From an uncultured Sutterella sp. (GTDB lineage: Bacteria > Pseudomonadota > Gammaproteobacteria > Burkholderiales > Burkholderiaceae_F), in NCBI GenBank assembly GCA_937943605.1, contig CALEAW010000040.1:1-61620 (forward strand): 61,620 nt of DNA. Reading direction: 5' to 3'. A program made the position numbers and the translations under genes. The notes under the pieces are model-generated. The model was given only the letters and a program-made list of their open reading frames with translations. It was not told the origin of the DNA and did no database searches. Below, piece after piece: positions 41,463 to 50,878 of this stretch; the first letter of the stretch is position 1, and each line of letters begins with the position of its first letter.

Positions 41463-43613
41463 ATGTCGACAGCGCGTCGAGATCCACGTTTATTTGATCC
41501 ATTAATTCCACTCGCTGAACGCGTGAATCTGGCCTTTGAAACAAATGGGCCACTATCTCGAGCAGTGAAAGGGTTTCGTGTACGCGAAGGGCAAAAAGAA
41601 TTTGCGCTTGAAGTTTGCCGTGCGGTGAACGACAAAAGTCAGCTAGTTGCTGAAGCGGGCACTGGGACGGGTAAAACATTTGCTTATTTGACGCCAGCCT
41701 TGTTGGCTGGGCAAACGTGTGTGATCTCAACGGCCGGGAAGTCCCTTCAAGATCAGCTCTTTACCAAAGACTTACCCGCATTGCGCGAGGCTTTAGGTAT
41801 TCCCCTCAAGATTTCGTTATTGAAGGGGCGCGCCAATTACATCTGTCTTTATCGTTTAGAGTTGGCACGCTCGGGCAACAGTTTGCCAGAACAAAATTCC
41901 TACGAAAAACTTCGCCGCATTGAACGCTTTGCGGCGGTTTCTTCGAGTGGTGATCGCGCTGAACTCCCTGATGTCCCTGAAGACGATCGACTTTGGCCTA
42001 TGGTGACGAGTACCCGTGAAAACTGTTTGGGTAAAGAGCGTTGTCCAAATTACGAAAACTGCTTTGTGAAAAAAGCACGCGACGAAGCCATGGAAAGTCA
42101 GGTCGTAGTGGTGAACCATCATCTCTATTTGAGTTCGATGGCACTTAAGCGCGAAAGTGACGCCATTGATGGCATGCTTCCGCAAGCCGGGCTCACCGTG
42201 ATCGACGAAGCACATCAGTTGCCTGGCATTGCCTCGAACTTCTTTGGCTCGAGCTTTTCGACCTATGATGTTGAAGATGTCTCGGTTGAGGCACGCATGA
42301 TCGGTCGCACGAAATGTCGAGATGGTGCCGATTGGGAAATTATTTTTGATCGAGTCACGAAAGCCATCCGAGAACTTCGCTTAGCGGCTCAAACGATCGG
42401 TCTCAAAGAAGGCGACCGTTTTGCGGTTGAAGAGATTGAACGCTTTGGCGAATTGTCGCCAAGCTTCATTCGTTTGAGAGATACGTTCGTGGTGTTGGGT
42501 GATGCGTTGAAGGCTAATAAAGGGCGTGATGACGAACTCGATACACTCGCCGAGCGCCATGCAACCGTCTTAGACGAAATGACGCTTTGGATGGAAGTCT
42601 TGACGCAAAGTCGCGATGGCGTGCCGCCAGAAGACGTTTCGTTGATCGACACCGATAAAACCGATGACGACGCAATGAACGAAGGGAATGGCGCATCAGC
42701 GACGAAGCAAGATGCAAAAGTCAATCGTCATTTGGTTCGCTGGGTTGAAGTCTCTCAACACGGGATACGTTTTAATCAAACCCCATTAAGCTTTGCCCGT
42801 GAATTCGCTGAAATGCGTGAGCGTGAAGGCGGCGCTTGGGTCTTTACGTCGGCGACATTGAGTGCTGGCGGCGACTTTAAGCACTTTAAGGCAAGTCTTG
42901 GGATTGGTGAGTGCGTTGAACGCAGTTGGGAGAGTCCTTTTCAATATTGGGAGCAGGGGTGCTTTTATCTGCCGGTGATGCCGCCACCAGCGAACAACAC
43001 CGAAGAACACACGGCCAATATGATCGATAAGGTTTGGCCACTCATTAATGCTGCAGGGGGGCGTGCCTTTATTTTGTGTACGTCGCTCGCAGCCGTTGAT
43101 GAAGCAGCCAAACGCTTATCGGCTTTATTAGAAGCAAATGGTCATCCGTATCCTTTGCTTGTGCAAGGGGATCGACCTAAGATGCGTTTGATTGAGTCTT
43201 TCCGCTCACACGGCAACGCCATTTTGGTGGGTTCGATGAGCTTTTGGGAAGGTGTTGACGTCAAAGGGGATGCGCTGTCGCTCGTTGTGATTGACAAGTT
43301 GCCTTTTGCGCCGCCCAACGACCCTGTGAATCAAGCGCGTAGTCGAGCAATCAAAGAGTCGGGCGCAAGCCCCTTCTTTGTGCTTTCGTTGCCTGAAGCC
43401 ATTATTGCCTTAAAGCAAGGGGCAGGGCGCTTGATTCGTAGCGAGGAAGATCGTGGGATGCTCGTGATTTGCGACACGCGTATCGTGCAAAAGGGGTACG
43501 GCAAATTGGTGCTTGATAGCTTGCCAGACTTTTACCGTACCCGTCGTGAAGATAAGGCCCTCGAATTTTTCTTGCAACCAGAACGTTTTGCCGAAGGCCT
43601 TTATCGACGTTAG
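41463..43613 (+). CDS. DinG/YoaA-family ATP-dependent DNA helicase
   Basis: 716 residues, XPD-like SF2 helicase. Walker A AEAGTGTGKTFAYLTP, an iron-sulfur cluster region with Cys in NYICLYRLE and ENCLGKERCPNYENC, DEAH box VIDEAHQLPG, and C-terminal motifs SFWEGVDVKGD and QGAGRLIRSEEDRG. Family members resolve stalled or R-loop-containing forks. The gene lies 25 bases after the coiled-coil gene. Confidence 0.92.
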   Translation: MSTARRDPRLFDPLIPLAERVNLAFETNGPLSRAVKGFRVREGQKEFALEVCRAVNDKSQLVAEAGTGTGKTFAYLTPALLAGQTCVISTAGKSLQDQLFTKDLPALREALGIPLKISLLKGRANYICLYRLELARSGNSLPEQNSYEKLRRIERFAAVSSSGDRAELPDVPEDDRLWPMVTSTRENCLGKERCPNYENCFVKKARDEAMESQVVVVNHHLYLSSMALKRESDAIDGMLPQAGLTVIDEAHQLPGIASNFFGSSFSTYDVEDVSVEARMIGRTKCRDGADWEIIFDRVTKAIRELRLAAQTIGLKEGDRFAVEEIERFGELSPSFIRLRDTFVVLGDALKANKGRDDELDTLAERHATVLDEMTLWMEVLTQSRDGVPPEDVSLIDTDKTDDDAMNEGNGASATKQDAKVNRHLVRWVEVSQHGIRFNQTPLSFAREFAEMREREGGAWVFTSATLSAGGDFKHFKASLGIGECVERSWESPFQYWEQGCFYLPVMPPPANNTEEHTANMIDKVWPLINAAGGRAFILCTSLAAVDEAAKRLSALLEANGHPYPLLVQGDRPKMRLIESFRSHGNAILVGSMSFWEGVDVKGDALSLVVIDKLPFAPPNDPVNQARSRAIKESGASPFFVLSLPEAIIALKQGAGRLIRSEEDRGMLVICDTRIVQKGYGKLVLDSLPDFYRTRREDKALEFFLQPERFAEGLYRR

Positions 43614-43625
43614 TCGTGCGAGCGG

Positions 43626-45011
43626 TCAATCTCTCACGAACTTCGCAACAGTTTCGACGTGTAGGGCGCCCGGGAAAAGATCTACGGGCACGATCGATTC
43701 AATACGCCAACCGAATTGAATAAATCGGGCAGCGTCACGCGCGAAACTCTTTGGATTACACGACACATACACAAAGCGTTTGAGTGCGAGCCCTGTGAGC
43801 ATGGCTGGTACGGTTTCGTCAAGACCTTTAAAAGCGGGATCTAAAATCGCCGTGGTGGGATTGAGCCCCTGTGCAATCAGTTTCGGGAGAACATTCTCAA
43901 CGGCGCCCGCATAAAACTCAGCGTTCGTGATGCCGTTTTGGGTAGCATTATGTCGCGCGCGTTCAATAGACGCTTCAACCCACTCGATCCCGATGGCATG
44001 ACGAGCGTGCCGTGCACCCATCAGCGTCATGGTGCCGATACCACAGTAGAGGTCTAAAAAGACATCATCAGCCTTCGGATCCGCCCATTGAAGAGCTTGC
44101 GCATAGAGCTTTTCGGTTTGCCCAGGATTCACCTGTAAGAAGGTTTCAGGACGCACATCAAAGGTTAAGCCACCGATTTGCGTCGTGATTGCTTCACGCC
44201 CAGCAATCAGTCGATAGTCGTTGCCCAAAACCGCATTACCCGCCGCAGGATGACGAGAGAGATATAGGCTTGTCACGTGGTGGACATCGAGTGTTTGTGC
44301 CAAGTGACTTGCAAACGCCATCACATCAGGCGTCCAGTCACAAACAACCAAACAAACCAAGCGTTCAAGTGAATGGTCACTCACGCCTTCTCTCATCAAG
44401 AGTGTGCGCACATCCCCTTGAAGGCGCGTTTCATCCCAAGGGGTCAACGATGTCTCGTTGAGTGCTTGCGCAGTGGTTTTTGCGACGTCGCTCATCCAGC
44501 GAGGTGTCTGAGGACAATCAACCGAAGCGGGCACTGGTGTGTGTGAGCCTTGGGCATAAAGCGCAAATTGCCAACCGTAGTCTTCCTCTTTAGACCCGTA
44601 GAGCACCGCCTTATTACGAAAGGCCGTGCTAAAGCATCCATCTTTGATGTCGGCTTCAATCAGTGGCAAGGGCGTAGGTGTGACGACCTTGGCTTCGTCT
44701 AGCGCTACCGTCAAAAGACGCGTCTTAACGTAGGCTTGTCCTTGAGGAGAGAGCGCGGCTAATGGGCATCCCCCACAAGCAGGGGATGCTCGGTAAGCGG
44801 GGCATGGATTGGGATCACGCCAGGCGCTTTTTTCGAGCCAGTTAATCGGTTGCGCAATGCCAGAACGTGCGCCACGGGCGGGCGGCGTCACGTCAGCACG
44901 AACGACGTCGCCCGGCAAAGTGCCGGGCACAAAGATACGGGTGTTGTCGTCAAACGCAATCCCAGCGCCACTAGGCGCTATGTCAGTAACCTTGAGAACT
45001 TTTTCAGTCAT
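43626..45011 (-). CDS. rlmD: 23S rRNA (uracil-5-)-methyltransferase, RlmD-like
   Basis: 461 residues. N-terminal TRAM domain (1-60), iron-sulfur cysteines (CPAYRASPACGGC and a fourth in VDCPQTP), SAM-binding motif VFLDLYCGIGTMTLMGA, and the catalytic Cys in YVSCNPKSFARD; ends with HVETVAKFVRD. In E. coli RlmD methylates U1939. RlmC or an RlmCD-type enzyme cannot be fully excluded by sequence alone. Convergent with the helicase gene, 12 bases apart. Confidence 0.85.
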   Translation of the reverse strand: MTEKVLKVTDIAPSGAGIAFDDNTRIFVPGTLPGDVVRADVTPPARGARSGIAQPINWLEKSAWRDPNPCPAYRASPACGGCPLAALSPQGQAYVKTRLLTVALDEAKVVTPTPLPLIEADIKDGCFSTAFRNKAVLYGSKEEDYGWQFALYAQGSHTPVPASVDCPQTPRWMSDVAKTTAQALNETSLTPWDETRLQGDVRTLLMREGVSDHSLERLVCLVVCDWTPDVMAFASHLAQTLDVHHVTSLYLSRHPAAGNAVLGNDYRLIAGREAITTQIGGLTFDVRPETFLQVNPGQTEKLYAQALQWADPKADDVFLDLYCGIGTMTLMGARHARHAIGIEWVEASIERARHNATQNGITNAEFYAGAVENVLPKLIAQGLNPTTAILDPAFKGLDETVPAMLTGLALKRFVYVSCNPKSFARDAARFIQFGWRIESIVPVDLFPGALHVETVAKFVRD

Positions 45012-45014
45012 GCT

Positions 45015-45803
45015 TTAAAAGAAAAACTCAGGCGATTTGGGTTGTGTACAGAATGGCGCAATGCGCTCACGCACCTTTTGAAGATGGGCTTGAACGGCTT
45101 CAGGATACTTGCGACCGCCATCTGGACATGCGTGAATACAAGCCAGACAACCAATACACTGACTGGGATCTGTCACGCGCATCGTAAAGGCATCGATGAT
45201 ATCCATGGGACACACTTCAGCGCAACGACCGCATTGACGGCAGATGGCTTCAGGTACTGGCACAGCAGCTTGCGCAGGATAAGGCCTCAAGTTACCTTCG
45301 CCCGGGAAGGCGGGTTCCCCCGTGAGACGGTCTTCGGTGAGACGCGTAAGCACCTCTTTGGCAAACCCTTCGATTTGATAACGATCGTTGTCGTTGGGGT
45401 GACCTTGACCAAATTCAGGGAAGATGCTGTGTTCAACGGGGAACGCTGCCCCCGCAGGCACCACAAACCCTGAAGCACGCAGTACGCTAGCGAGCTCACG
45501 TAAGGCATCTTCATGGGCACGATAGCCATAGGTGACAATTGGGATTGCGATCGCGCCATTGCCATGCCACTGCGGCAATTGCTGCATGGGACGCGGTACG
45601 CGACCGGCGTACACAGGCACACCAACAAACACCAAATCGTCAGGTGCAAAGGTACGTTCTGTTTCGCGAGCGTAGCGATCGGTCACATCGAGTTCATCGA
45701 CAGGAAGGCCAGTGCCATGAAAGCCTGATGCCAAAAAGCGCATCACACGGCGCGTGTGGCCCGTTGGTGAAAAACGAGCCAAAAAAATACGTGATGGGGT
45801 CAT
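45015..45803 (-). CDS. Flavodoxin-ferredoxin fusion (EFR1 type)
   Basis: 262 residues. An N-terminal flavodoxin-like domain (1-180; FLARFSPTGHTRRVMRFLA, FMN phosphate loop) and two 4Fe-4S motifs (CRQCGRCAEVCP and CIGCLACIHACP at about 190-230). Electron-transfer protein of an unknown pathway, common in anaerobes and microaerophiles. It lies 3 bases from the RlmD-like gene on the same strand and may be cotranscribed. Confidence 0.85.
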   Translation of the reverse strand: MTPSRIFLARFSPTGHTRRVMRFLASGFHGTGLPVDELDVTDRYARETERTFAPDDLVFVGVPVYAGRVPRPMQQLPQWHGNGAIAIPIVTYGYRAHEDALRELASVLRASGFVVPAGAAFPVEHSIFPEFGQGHPNDNDRYQIEGFAKEVLTRLTEDRLTGEPAFPGEGNLRPYPAQAAVPVPEAICRQCGRCAEVCPMDIIDAFTMRVTDPSQCIGCLACIHACPDGGRKYPEAVQAHLQKVRERIAPFCTQPKSPEFFF

Positions 45804-45838
45804 ATTGTCACGCGAAAAAAGAGGGAGTGAAAGACGCT

Positions 45839-46201
45839 TTAAAGGAGTAAAAGCGTCGTGCTGCAGACAATGATAACCAAGACAGCGGGAAGTGCGGCAA
45901 AAAAGAGGCCAGAGGCAGCGCCTGCCTCAAAATCTGCAAGATCGTCTTGAGCGATATCTTGGCGTCGATGTTTGAGGGCTTGACGCAGAATCACTAAGAC
46001 CTGTAAGTAGAGAAGCGAGATGAAGCCGAAGGCGCCAGCAAGAAGTTGCCCACTGTGAGCTCCTTCGATGACATAAGGCGCAAAAAGGGCGGCCACCACC
46101 ACAAAGGCAAGGCCACCCAACCAAAGCGACTTGTGCGCACGGTATTCCGTGAGGAGTACCGTGAACACAAGTTGTCGACCATGTTGAGCAGGGTCTTTCA
46201 T
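45839..46201 (-). CDS. Small membrane protein coupled to an NSS transporter
   Basis: 120 residues, three likely membrane segments (about 27-47, 54-76 and 93-118). Its ATG overlaps the stop of the transporter before it (TGATG), so the two are translationally coupled. It is longer than the MetS-type small subunits known for NSS carriers and shows no resemblance that I can see. An accessory subunit is inferred from coupling alone. No family recognised. Confidence 0.65.
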   Translation of the reverse strand: MKDPAQHGRQLVFTVLLTEYRAHKSLWLGGLAFVVVAALFAPYVIEGAHSGQLLAGAFGFISLLYLQVLVILRQALKHRRQDIAQDDLADFEAGAASGLFFAALPAVLVIIVCSTTLLLL

Positions 46202-47535
46202 CAGAGACTGCCGCCCGCAACGATGAGTACAAAGAGTGGGCTCACCACACCAATCATGAGGCGGATGAAGGTAAGACGTGCTTCGGACATCGGGTGCGCA
46301 GCACAAAGTTCCTTGCGTGTGGCAGGCCAAGCAACCCAAGCGGCGGCAATGGCAATACCGAAGGTCGACAGCGGCATACCGACGTTACTCGTGACGTAGT
46401 CGAGTAAGTCAAAGATCGTCTTATTGAAGAGCTTGACATCACTCCAAGCACCAAAGGAGAGCGTCGAGGCTAGACCCACTAGGGTACAGCCTAAGATCGT
46501 GACGCCAATGGCGGTGCTACGCTTAATGTTGAAGCGACGGGTCAACAAAGCTGTGCAAGCTTCAAGCATCGAGACCGACGAAGTGAGGGCGGCCACGACC
46601 AAGCAGAGGTAGAAGAAGATGGCAAAAAGCTGACCCAAGGGCATCTTCGAGAAGATGGCCGGCATGGTGACAAACGTCAAACCAGGACCTGCCGTCGGGT
46701 CAAGACCGAATGCGAACACGGCCGGCAAGACCATCAAGCCGCCAAGCACAGAGGACATGATGGCAAGGACAGCTACCCAACCCACGGCCCCCGGAAGGTC
46801 AGCCTTCGGGCTCAAATAGGAGCCATACGTGATCATCGTGCCAGCGCCCAAAGAGAGCGAGAAGAAACAAAAGCCCATGGCGTTAAAGAGGGCTGTAGCA
46901 TTGAAGTCTTCCCAACGCGGCGCAAAGAGGTACTCAAGACCCGCCATGCCGCCAGGCAATGTAATGCCACGAATGATGAGGATGATCATCAAAATAAAGA
47001 GGGCAGGCATTAAGATCTTGGCGACACGTTCAATACCACCCTGAATGCCGCGCAGCACGACGATGGCTGTGAAGCCCAAGAAGAGCATCATGTAGAAGAA
47101 GCTTAAGGCGCCGTCAGACACGAAGCTACCAAAGTGAGCGCCCAAGAGTTCAGGGTCACTGATCAGGCCGTGTCCGGTGAAAGCATCTAACGTGTATTTC
47201 AAGCACCAACCGCCGACGCTCGAATAGAAGGACAGAATCAAAAAGACGGTAAAGACACCCACGCCACCAAAGAAACCCCAGCCGCGGCCGCAGACACGCG
47301 TGAGGCTTTCCATGGGACCCGCGCGCCCGGCACGACCCATGGCAAATTCAGCCACGAGCAACGAAATACCGACGGTGAGCGTAAAGAAAATGTAAGGCAG
47401 CATGAAAACGGAACCGCCATTGGTCCCGGCCATGTAAGGGAACTTCCAAATGGCACCGAGTCCAACGGCCGATCCGGCACTCGCCAGGATGAAGCCAAGA
47501 CGTGAGCCCCAGCTAACGCTATGCGTTTCAGACAT
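46201..47535 (-). CDS. Sodium-dependent amino-acid transporter, NSS family (1)
   Basis: 444 residues, about twelve membrane segments. LGFILASAGSAVGLGAIWKFPYMAGTNGG is the unwound TM1 Na+/substrate site of prokaryotic NSS proteins (written here in part: AVGLGAIWKFPYM). ATG 47535 has CGGAG upstream. First of three tandem paralogues on the minus strand, each with the same N-terminal signature; substrate unknown but likely an amino acid such as tryptophan, tyrosine or a branched-chain type. Confidence 0.9.
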   Translation of the reverse strand: MSETHSVSWGSRLGFILASAGSAVGLGAIWKFPYMAGTNGGSVFMLPYIFFTLTVGISLLVAEFAMGRAGRAGPMESLTRVCGRGWGFFGGVGVFTVFLILSFYSSVGGWCLKYTLDAFTGHGLISDPELLGAHFGSFVSDGALSFFYMMLFLGFTAIVVLRGIQGGIERVAKILMPALFILMIILIIRGITLPGGMAGLEYLFAPRWEDFNATALFNAMGFCFFSLSLGAGTMITYGSYLSPKADLPGAVGWVAVLAIMSSVLGGLMVLPAVFAFGLDPTAGPGLTFVTMPAIFSKMPLGQLFAIFFYLCLVVAALTSSVSMLEACTALLTRRFNIKRSTAIGVTILGCTLVGLASTLSFGAWSDVKLFNKTIFDLLDYVTSNVGMPLSTFGIAIAAAWVAWPATRKELCAAHPMSEARLTFIRLMIGVVSPLFVLIVAGGSL

Positions 47536-47631
47536 GTATGGATACTCCGATTGTTGTTTTTGGGTGATTTGCACTCGGCAGCAAAATTCGAGGGAGAAGG
47601 CTGCCGATATGCAAACGGTTATTAAAAGTCG

Positions 47632-48969
47632 TTAGATAAGACCAATACCCTTAAGGGTCACGATTGTGATGAGAATCGGGGCGAAGAAGCCAGCCACCAC
47701 GCGGTAGGTTGTAAGGAACCATGGAGAGACAGGGTGAACTAACGAAAGCTGAGTCTTCGTTGTTGACCAAGCTAACCAGGCTGTCACAATAGCGATACCT
47801 AACACACCGATCGGCATCCCGATGTTACTCGTCGTATAGTCAAAGAAGTCAAAGAAGGTCTTACCAAAGATCGTGATGTGCGAGAGAGGACCGAAGCTCA
47901 AGGCGCAAAGTGTACCCAAAACAGCCAAGATTGACCCTGTCAAAAGGGTGGCGGCTGGACGAGATAAGTTCCATTCATCGCGCAAATACTGAACTGACAT
48001 TTCCAAAATAGAAATGCTCGAGGTCAAAGCGGCGACAAACAAGCACACGTAGAACGTGATGGCAAAGAAGTGACCAAAAGGCAATTGAGCAAAGACAGCA
48101 GGCATCGTCGCGAATGTGAGGCCAGGACCTGCATCAGGGGAGAGGCCAAACGCAAAAACCGCAGGCATGATCATCAAGCCGCCGAGGATGGCAGACATGA
48201 TGGCCAAGAAGACAATCCAGGAGACAGATGTCGGCAAATGGACCTTGTCGCTCAGGTAGCTACCATAGTTCATCTGAGAGCCAGAACCTACAGAGAGCGA
48301 GAAGAAGGCAAAGCCCATGGCGTTTAAGAGCGATTCGCTAGTAAAGGCAGACCAATCAGGCTTAAAGAGGAACTTCACGCCTTCCCAAGCATTGGGGAGC
48401 ATAAGGCCGCGCACGATCAAGATAAGCATCATGACAAAGAGCAACGGCATCAAAACTTTGGCAACGCGTTCGATTCCTTTTTCAACACCAAAGAAGACGA
48501 CGACAGCAGTAGCGCCTAAGAAAGCAAGGTGAGAAAGAACAGGTGTCGCACCAGACGAAGCAAAGCTTTCAAAGGCACCACGCATCATCGCAGGATCGTT
48601 GATGATGCCGTTCCCGAGGAAGGCTTGCACCATGTAATAGACACACCAACCGCCGACGACCGAATAGAAAGCGAGCACTAAAAAGCCCGTTAAGACGGAC
48701 AGAAAACCGATGCCACTGACGAAGGGACCACCAAGTTTACGAAAAGCTGTGGCGGCGCCTGCGCGCACAGCACGACCCATACACATTTCACCGATCAAGA
48801 GAGTGAGCCCAATCGTGATCGTGAAAAAGATATAAGGCAACATAAAAATGGAGCCACCATTTGTACCTGCCATGTAGGGGAATTTCCAAATTGCGCCGAG
48901 ACCAACGGCGGAGCCTGCACTAGCCAAAATGAAGCCGATGCGAGACCCCCATATGGAGCGTTCTGCCAT
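47632..48969 (-). CDS. Sodium-dependent amino-acid transporter, NSS family (2)
   Basis: 445 residues, similar in length and topology to its neighbours. TM1 AVGLGAIWKFPYMAG is identical to the other two, while TM6 reads GFAFFSLSVGSGSQMNYGSYL, different from paralogues 1 (LGAGTMITYG) and 3 (VGCGCMLTYG), so substrate preference probably differs. About 100 bases separate it from each neighbour. Confidence 0.9.
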   Translation of the reverse strand: MAERSIWGSRIGFILASAGSAVGLGAIWKFPYMAGTNGGSIFMLPYIFFTITIGLTLLIGEMCMGRAVRAGAATAFRKLGGPFVSGIGFLSVLTGFLVLAFYSVVGGWCVYYMVQAFLGNGIINDPAMMRGAFESFASSGATPVLSHLAFLGATAVVVFFGVEKGIERVAKVLMPLLFVMMLILIVRGLMLPNAWEGVKFLFKPDWSAFTSESLLNAMGFAFFSLSVGSGSQMNYGSYLSDKVHLPTSVSWIVFLAIMSAILGGLMIMPAVFAFGLSPDAGPGLTFATMPAVFAQLPFGHFFAITFYVCLFVAALTSSISILEMSVQYLRDEWNLSRPAATLLTGSILAVLGTLCALSFGPLSHITIFGKTFFDFFDYTTSNIGMPIGVLGIAIVTAWLAWSTTKTQLSLVHPVSPWFLTTYRVVAGFFAPILITIVTLKGIGLI

Positions 48970-49033
48970 GATTATCTATCCGTTTTATTTTTTGGTTGGA
49001 AGTGCCAACTTTTAAAATCGATCGAAAATTGTA

Positions 49034-49057
49034 AGCCCTTAGGGGGTACTAAGGGCT
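49034..49057 (-). terminator. Terminator-like hairpin after NSS transporter 3
   Basis: Perfect 9-bp stem AGCCCTTAG/CTAAGGGCT with a 6-base loop; only a weak T run follows on the minus strand. Confidence 0.55.
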
Positions 49058-49073
49058 AATTGTGTGTGGAACT

Positions 49074-50414
49074 TCAGAGAAGCCCCGAAATCAAGACAAT
49101 CAACACGAGGATCGGAGAGAATCCGATCATCATGGTACGAAGGAATTTCAATTGTCCTTCAGAGAGATTGCTGTTACGAGTAATATCGTCGCGAATCATT
49201 GGCCAGCATTTCTGACCTGCAAGCCACAAAATAATCAAGCCGCCAATTGGAAGTGAGATATTGCTCGTGAAGAAATCAAACATGTCGAAAATCGTTTTGC
49301 CACCAAAGAAAGTGATGTCCGATAGCTTCCCAAAAGAAAGGCACGGCAAGGCACCAACAATGGCAAGTGCGAGCGTGGCAAGCATGGCTGCAGCACTACG
49401 AGAAAGACGATGCTCATCGACCAGGAACGCCACGACAATTTCAATCATGGATACCGAAGAAGTCACAGCTGCAACCACAATGCAGAGATAGAAAATCACG
49501 GCAAAGACTTGGCCAAACGGTAACTGCGCAAAAACAGCTGGCATCGTGATGAAAGTGAGACCAGGACCTGCAGTCGGATCAAGACCAAACGCAAAGACGC
49601 TAGGCATGATCATGAGACCACCTAAGATGGACGATACAACGGCCAAGAAGGTGATCCACAAGCAACCGCCAACGAGATTCGAGCCTTTATCAAGGTAAGA
49701 CCCATAGGTGAGCATACAGCCGCAACCCACACAAAGCGAGAAGAATGTAAAGCCCATTGCCTGTAAGAGGGCACTCCACGTAAAGGCGCTAGGATCAAAC
49801 TTAAAGAGGAACTCAAGACCAGCGGTGGCGCCAGGCAACATCAAACCACGACCAATGAGAACCAACATCATTACAAAGAGTAATGGCATCAATACTTTGG
49901 AGATGCGTTCAATCCCTTTGGTGACATCTAAGGCGACAATCAGTCCATTGATTAGTAGAAAGAGCCACTGAAATCCTAAAGCCAGGACAGGATCTGACAC
50001 AAAAGCACCAAAGTGTGCACCAAGCTCATTCTGGTCAGCAATGAGACCAGAGCCTGTGACCGCTTCGGCAAAATAAGCGAGCGTCCAACCGCCAATGGCT
50101 GAATAAAAACACAGCACTAAAAAGCCAGTAAGGACCCCTAGGTAGCCCGCTGGGACCCAAGCACGACCTGCAAGGTTACGGTAGGCCGTTACAATGCCAC
50201 CGCGCCCTGCGCGACCCAAGGCCACTTCAGCAATGAGCAAAGCAGCGCCGACCGTAAAGGTCATAAGAATGTAGGGAAAGAGGAAGGCACTACCGCCATT
50301 CGTTCCAGCCATATAGGGGAACTTCCAGATGGCGCCGAGTCCAACCGCTGCACCAGCGCTTGCTAGCACAAAGCCGATTCGACTCGTCCAGGTCTTTCTC
50401 TGAGCTCCGGACAT
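49074..50414 (-). CDS. Sodium-dependent amino-acid transporter, NSS family (3)
   Basis: 446 residues, third paralogue. TM6 region GFTFFSLCVGCGCMLTYGSYL contains two Cys not found in the others. AGGAG precedes the ATG. It is the promoter-proximal gene, with a long AT-rich upstream region containing an inverted repeat. Confidence 0.9.
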   Translation of the reverse strand: MSGAQRKTWTSRIGFVLASAGAAVGLGAIWKFPYMAGTNGGSAFLFPYILMTFTVGAALLIAEVALGRAGRGGIVTAYRNLAGRAWVPAGYLGVLTGFLVLCFYSAIGGWTLAYFAEAVTGSGLIADQNELGAHFGAFVSDPVLALGFQWLFLLINGLIVALDVTKGIERISKVLMPLLFVMMLVLIGRGLMLPGATAGLEFLFKFDPSAFTWSALLQAMGFTFFSLCVGCGCMLTYGSYLDKGSNLVGGCLWITFLAVVSSILGGLMIMPSVFAFGLDPTAGPGLTFITMPAVFAQLPFGQVFAVIFYLCIVVAAVTSSVSMIEIVVAFLVDEHRLSRSAAAMLATLALAIVGALPCLSFGKLSDITFFGGKTIFDMFDFFTSNISLPIGGLIILWLAGQKCWPMIRDDITRNSNLSEGQLKFLRTMMIGFSPILVLIVLISGLL

Positions 50415-50463
50415 AATGATTACTCCTGAACCGTCGCTTTTTATTCGTTTCTCGACGGACTGT

Positions 50464-50484
50464 GTGACTGATGAAATCAGTCAC
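50464..50484. promoter_or_regulatory. Perfect inverted repeat upstream of NSS transporter 3
   Basis: GTGACTGAT-GAA-ATCAGTCAC, about 50 bases before the transporter start. It could be an operator or a leader hairpin. The rest of the 464-base gap 50415-50878 is AT-rich and contains a short palindrome, GAACGATTGTTC, at 50738-50749. Confidence 0.5.
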
Positions 50485-50878
50485 GAAGAAAGCAAAAACT
50501 GATGTGCAAAATAATCCAGATTTGAGGTTTTATGCGTTATGTCGTCTCTGTACAACAGAGCCGGTGTAAATGCATCAAAAATCAGGAGATGGTTTGCACC
50601 ACTTTAAGAATCGTAACAGGTGTGACGATTCTGCGTCTAAGTACTTCGTAGGATCTATAGTCGATGGGATCAATATCTTTGCATTGTTTTCTTGATTTTT
50701 TGCTTTAAAAGAAGACTTTGAGGGTTTTTTAATTTATGAACGATTGTTCAGTTTTTAAAGTTAACTTTTTGTGAGACGATATGTACATCTCGTTGCAATC
50801 AGAACGGATACGCGGACATTGGTTTATCCAATGAGCGGCATAATCAATTCAAGGTTAAGTCTCGTTGAGGAGGATGTG

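Noticed and set aside
50738..50749. GAAC-N4-GTTC palindrome as a LexA box
   Set aside because: This is the Gram-positive LexA pattern; the host appears to be a betaproteobacterium and the neighbouring genes are not SOS genes.
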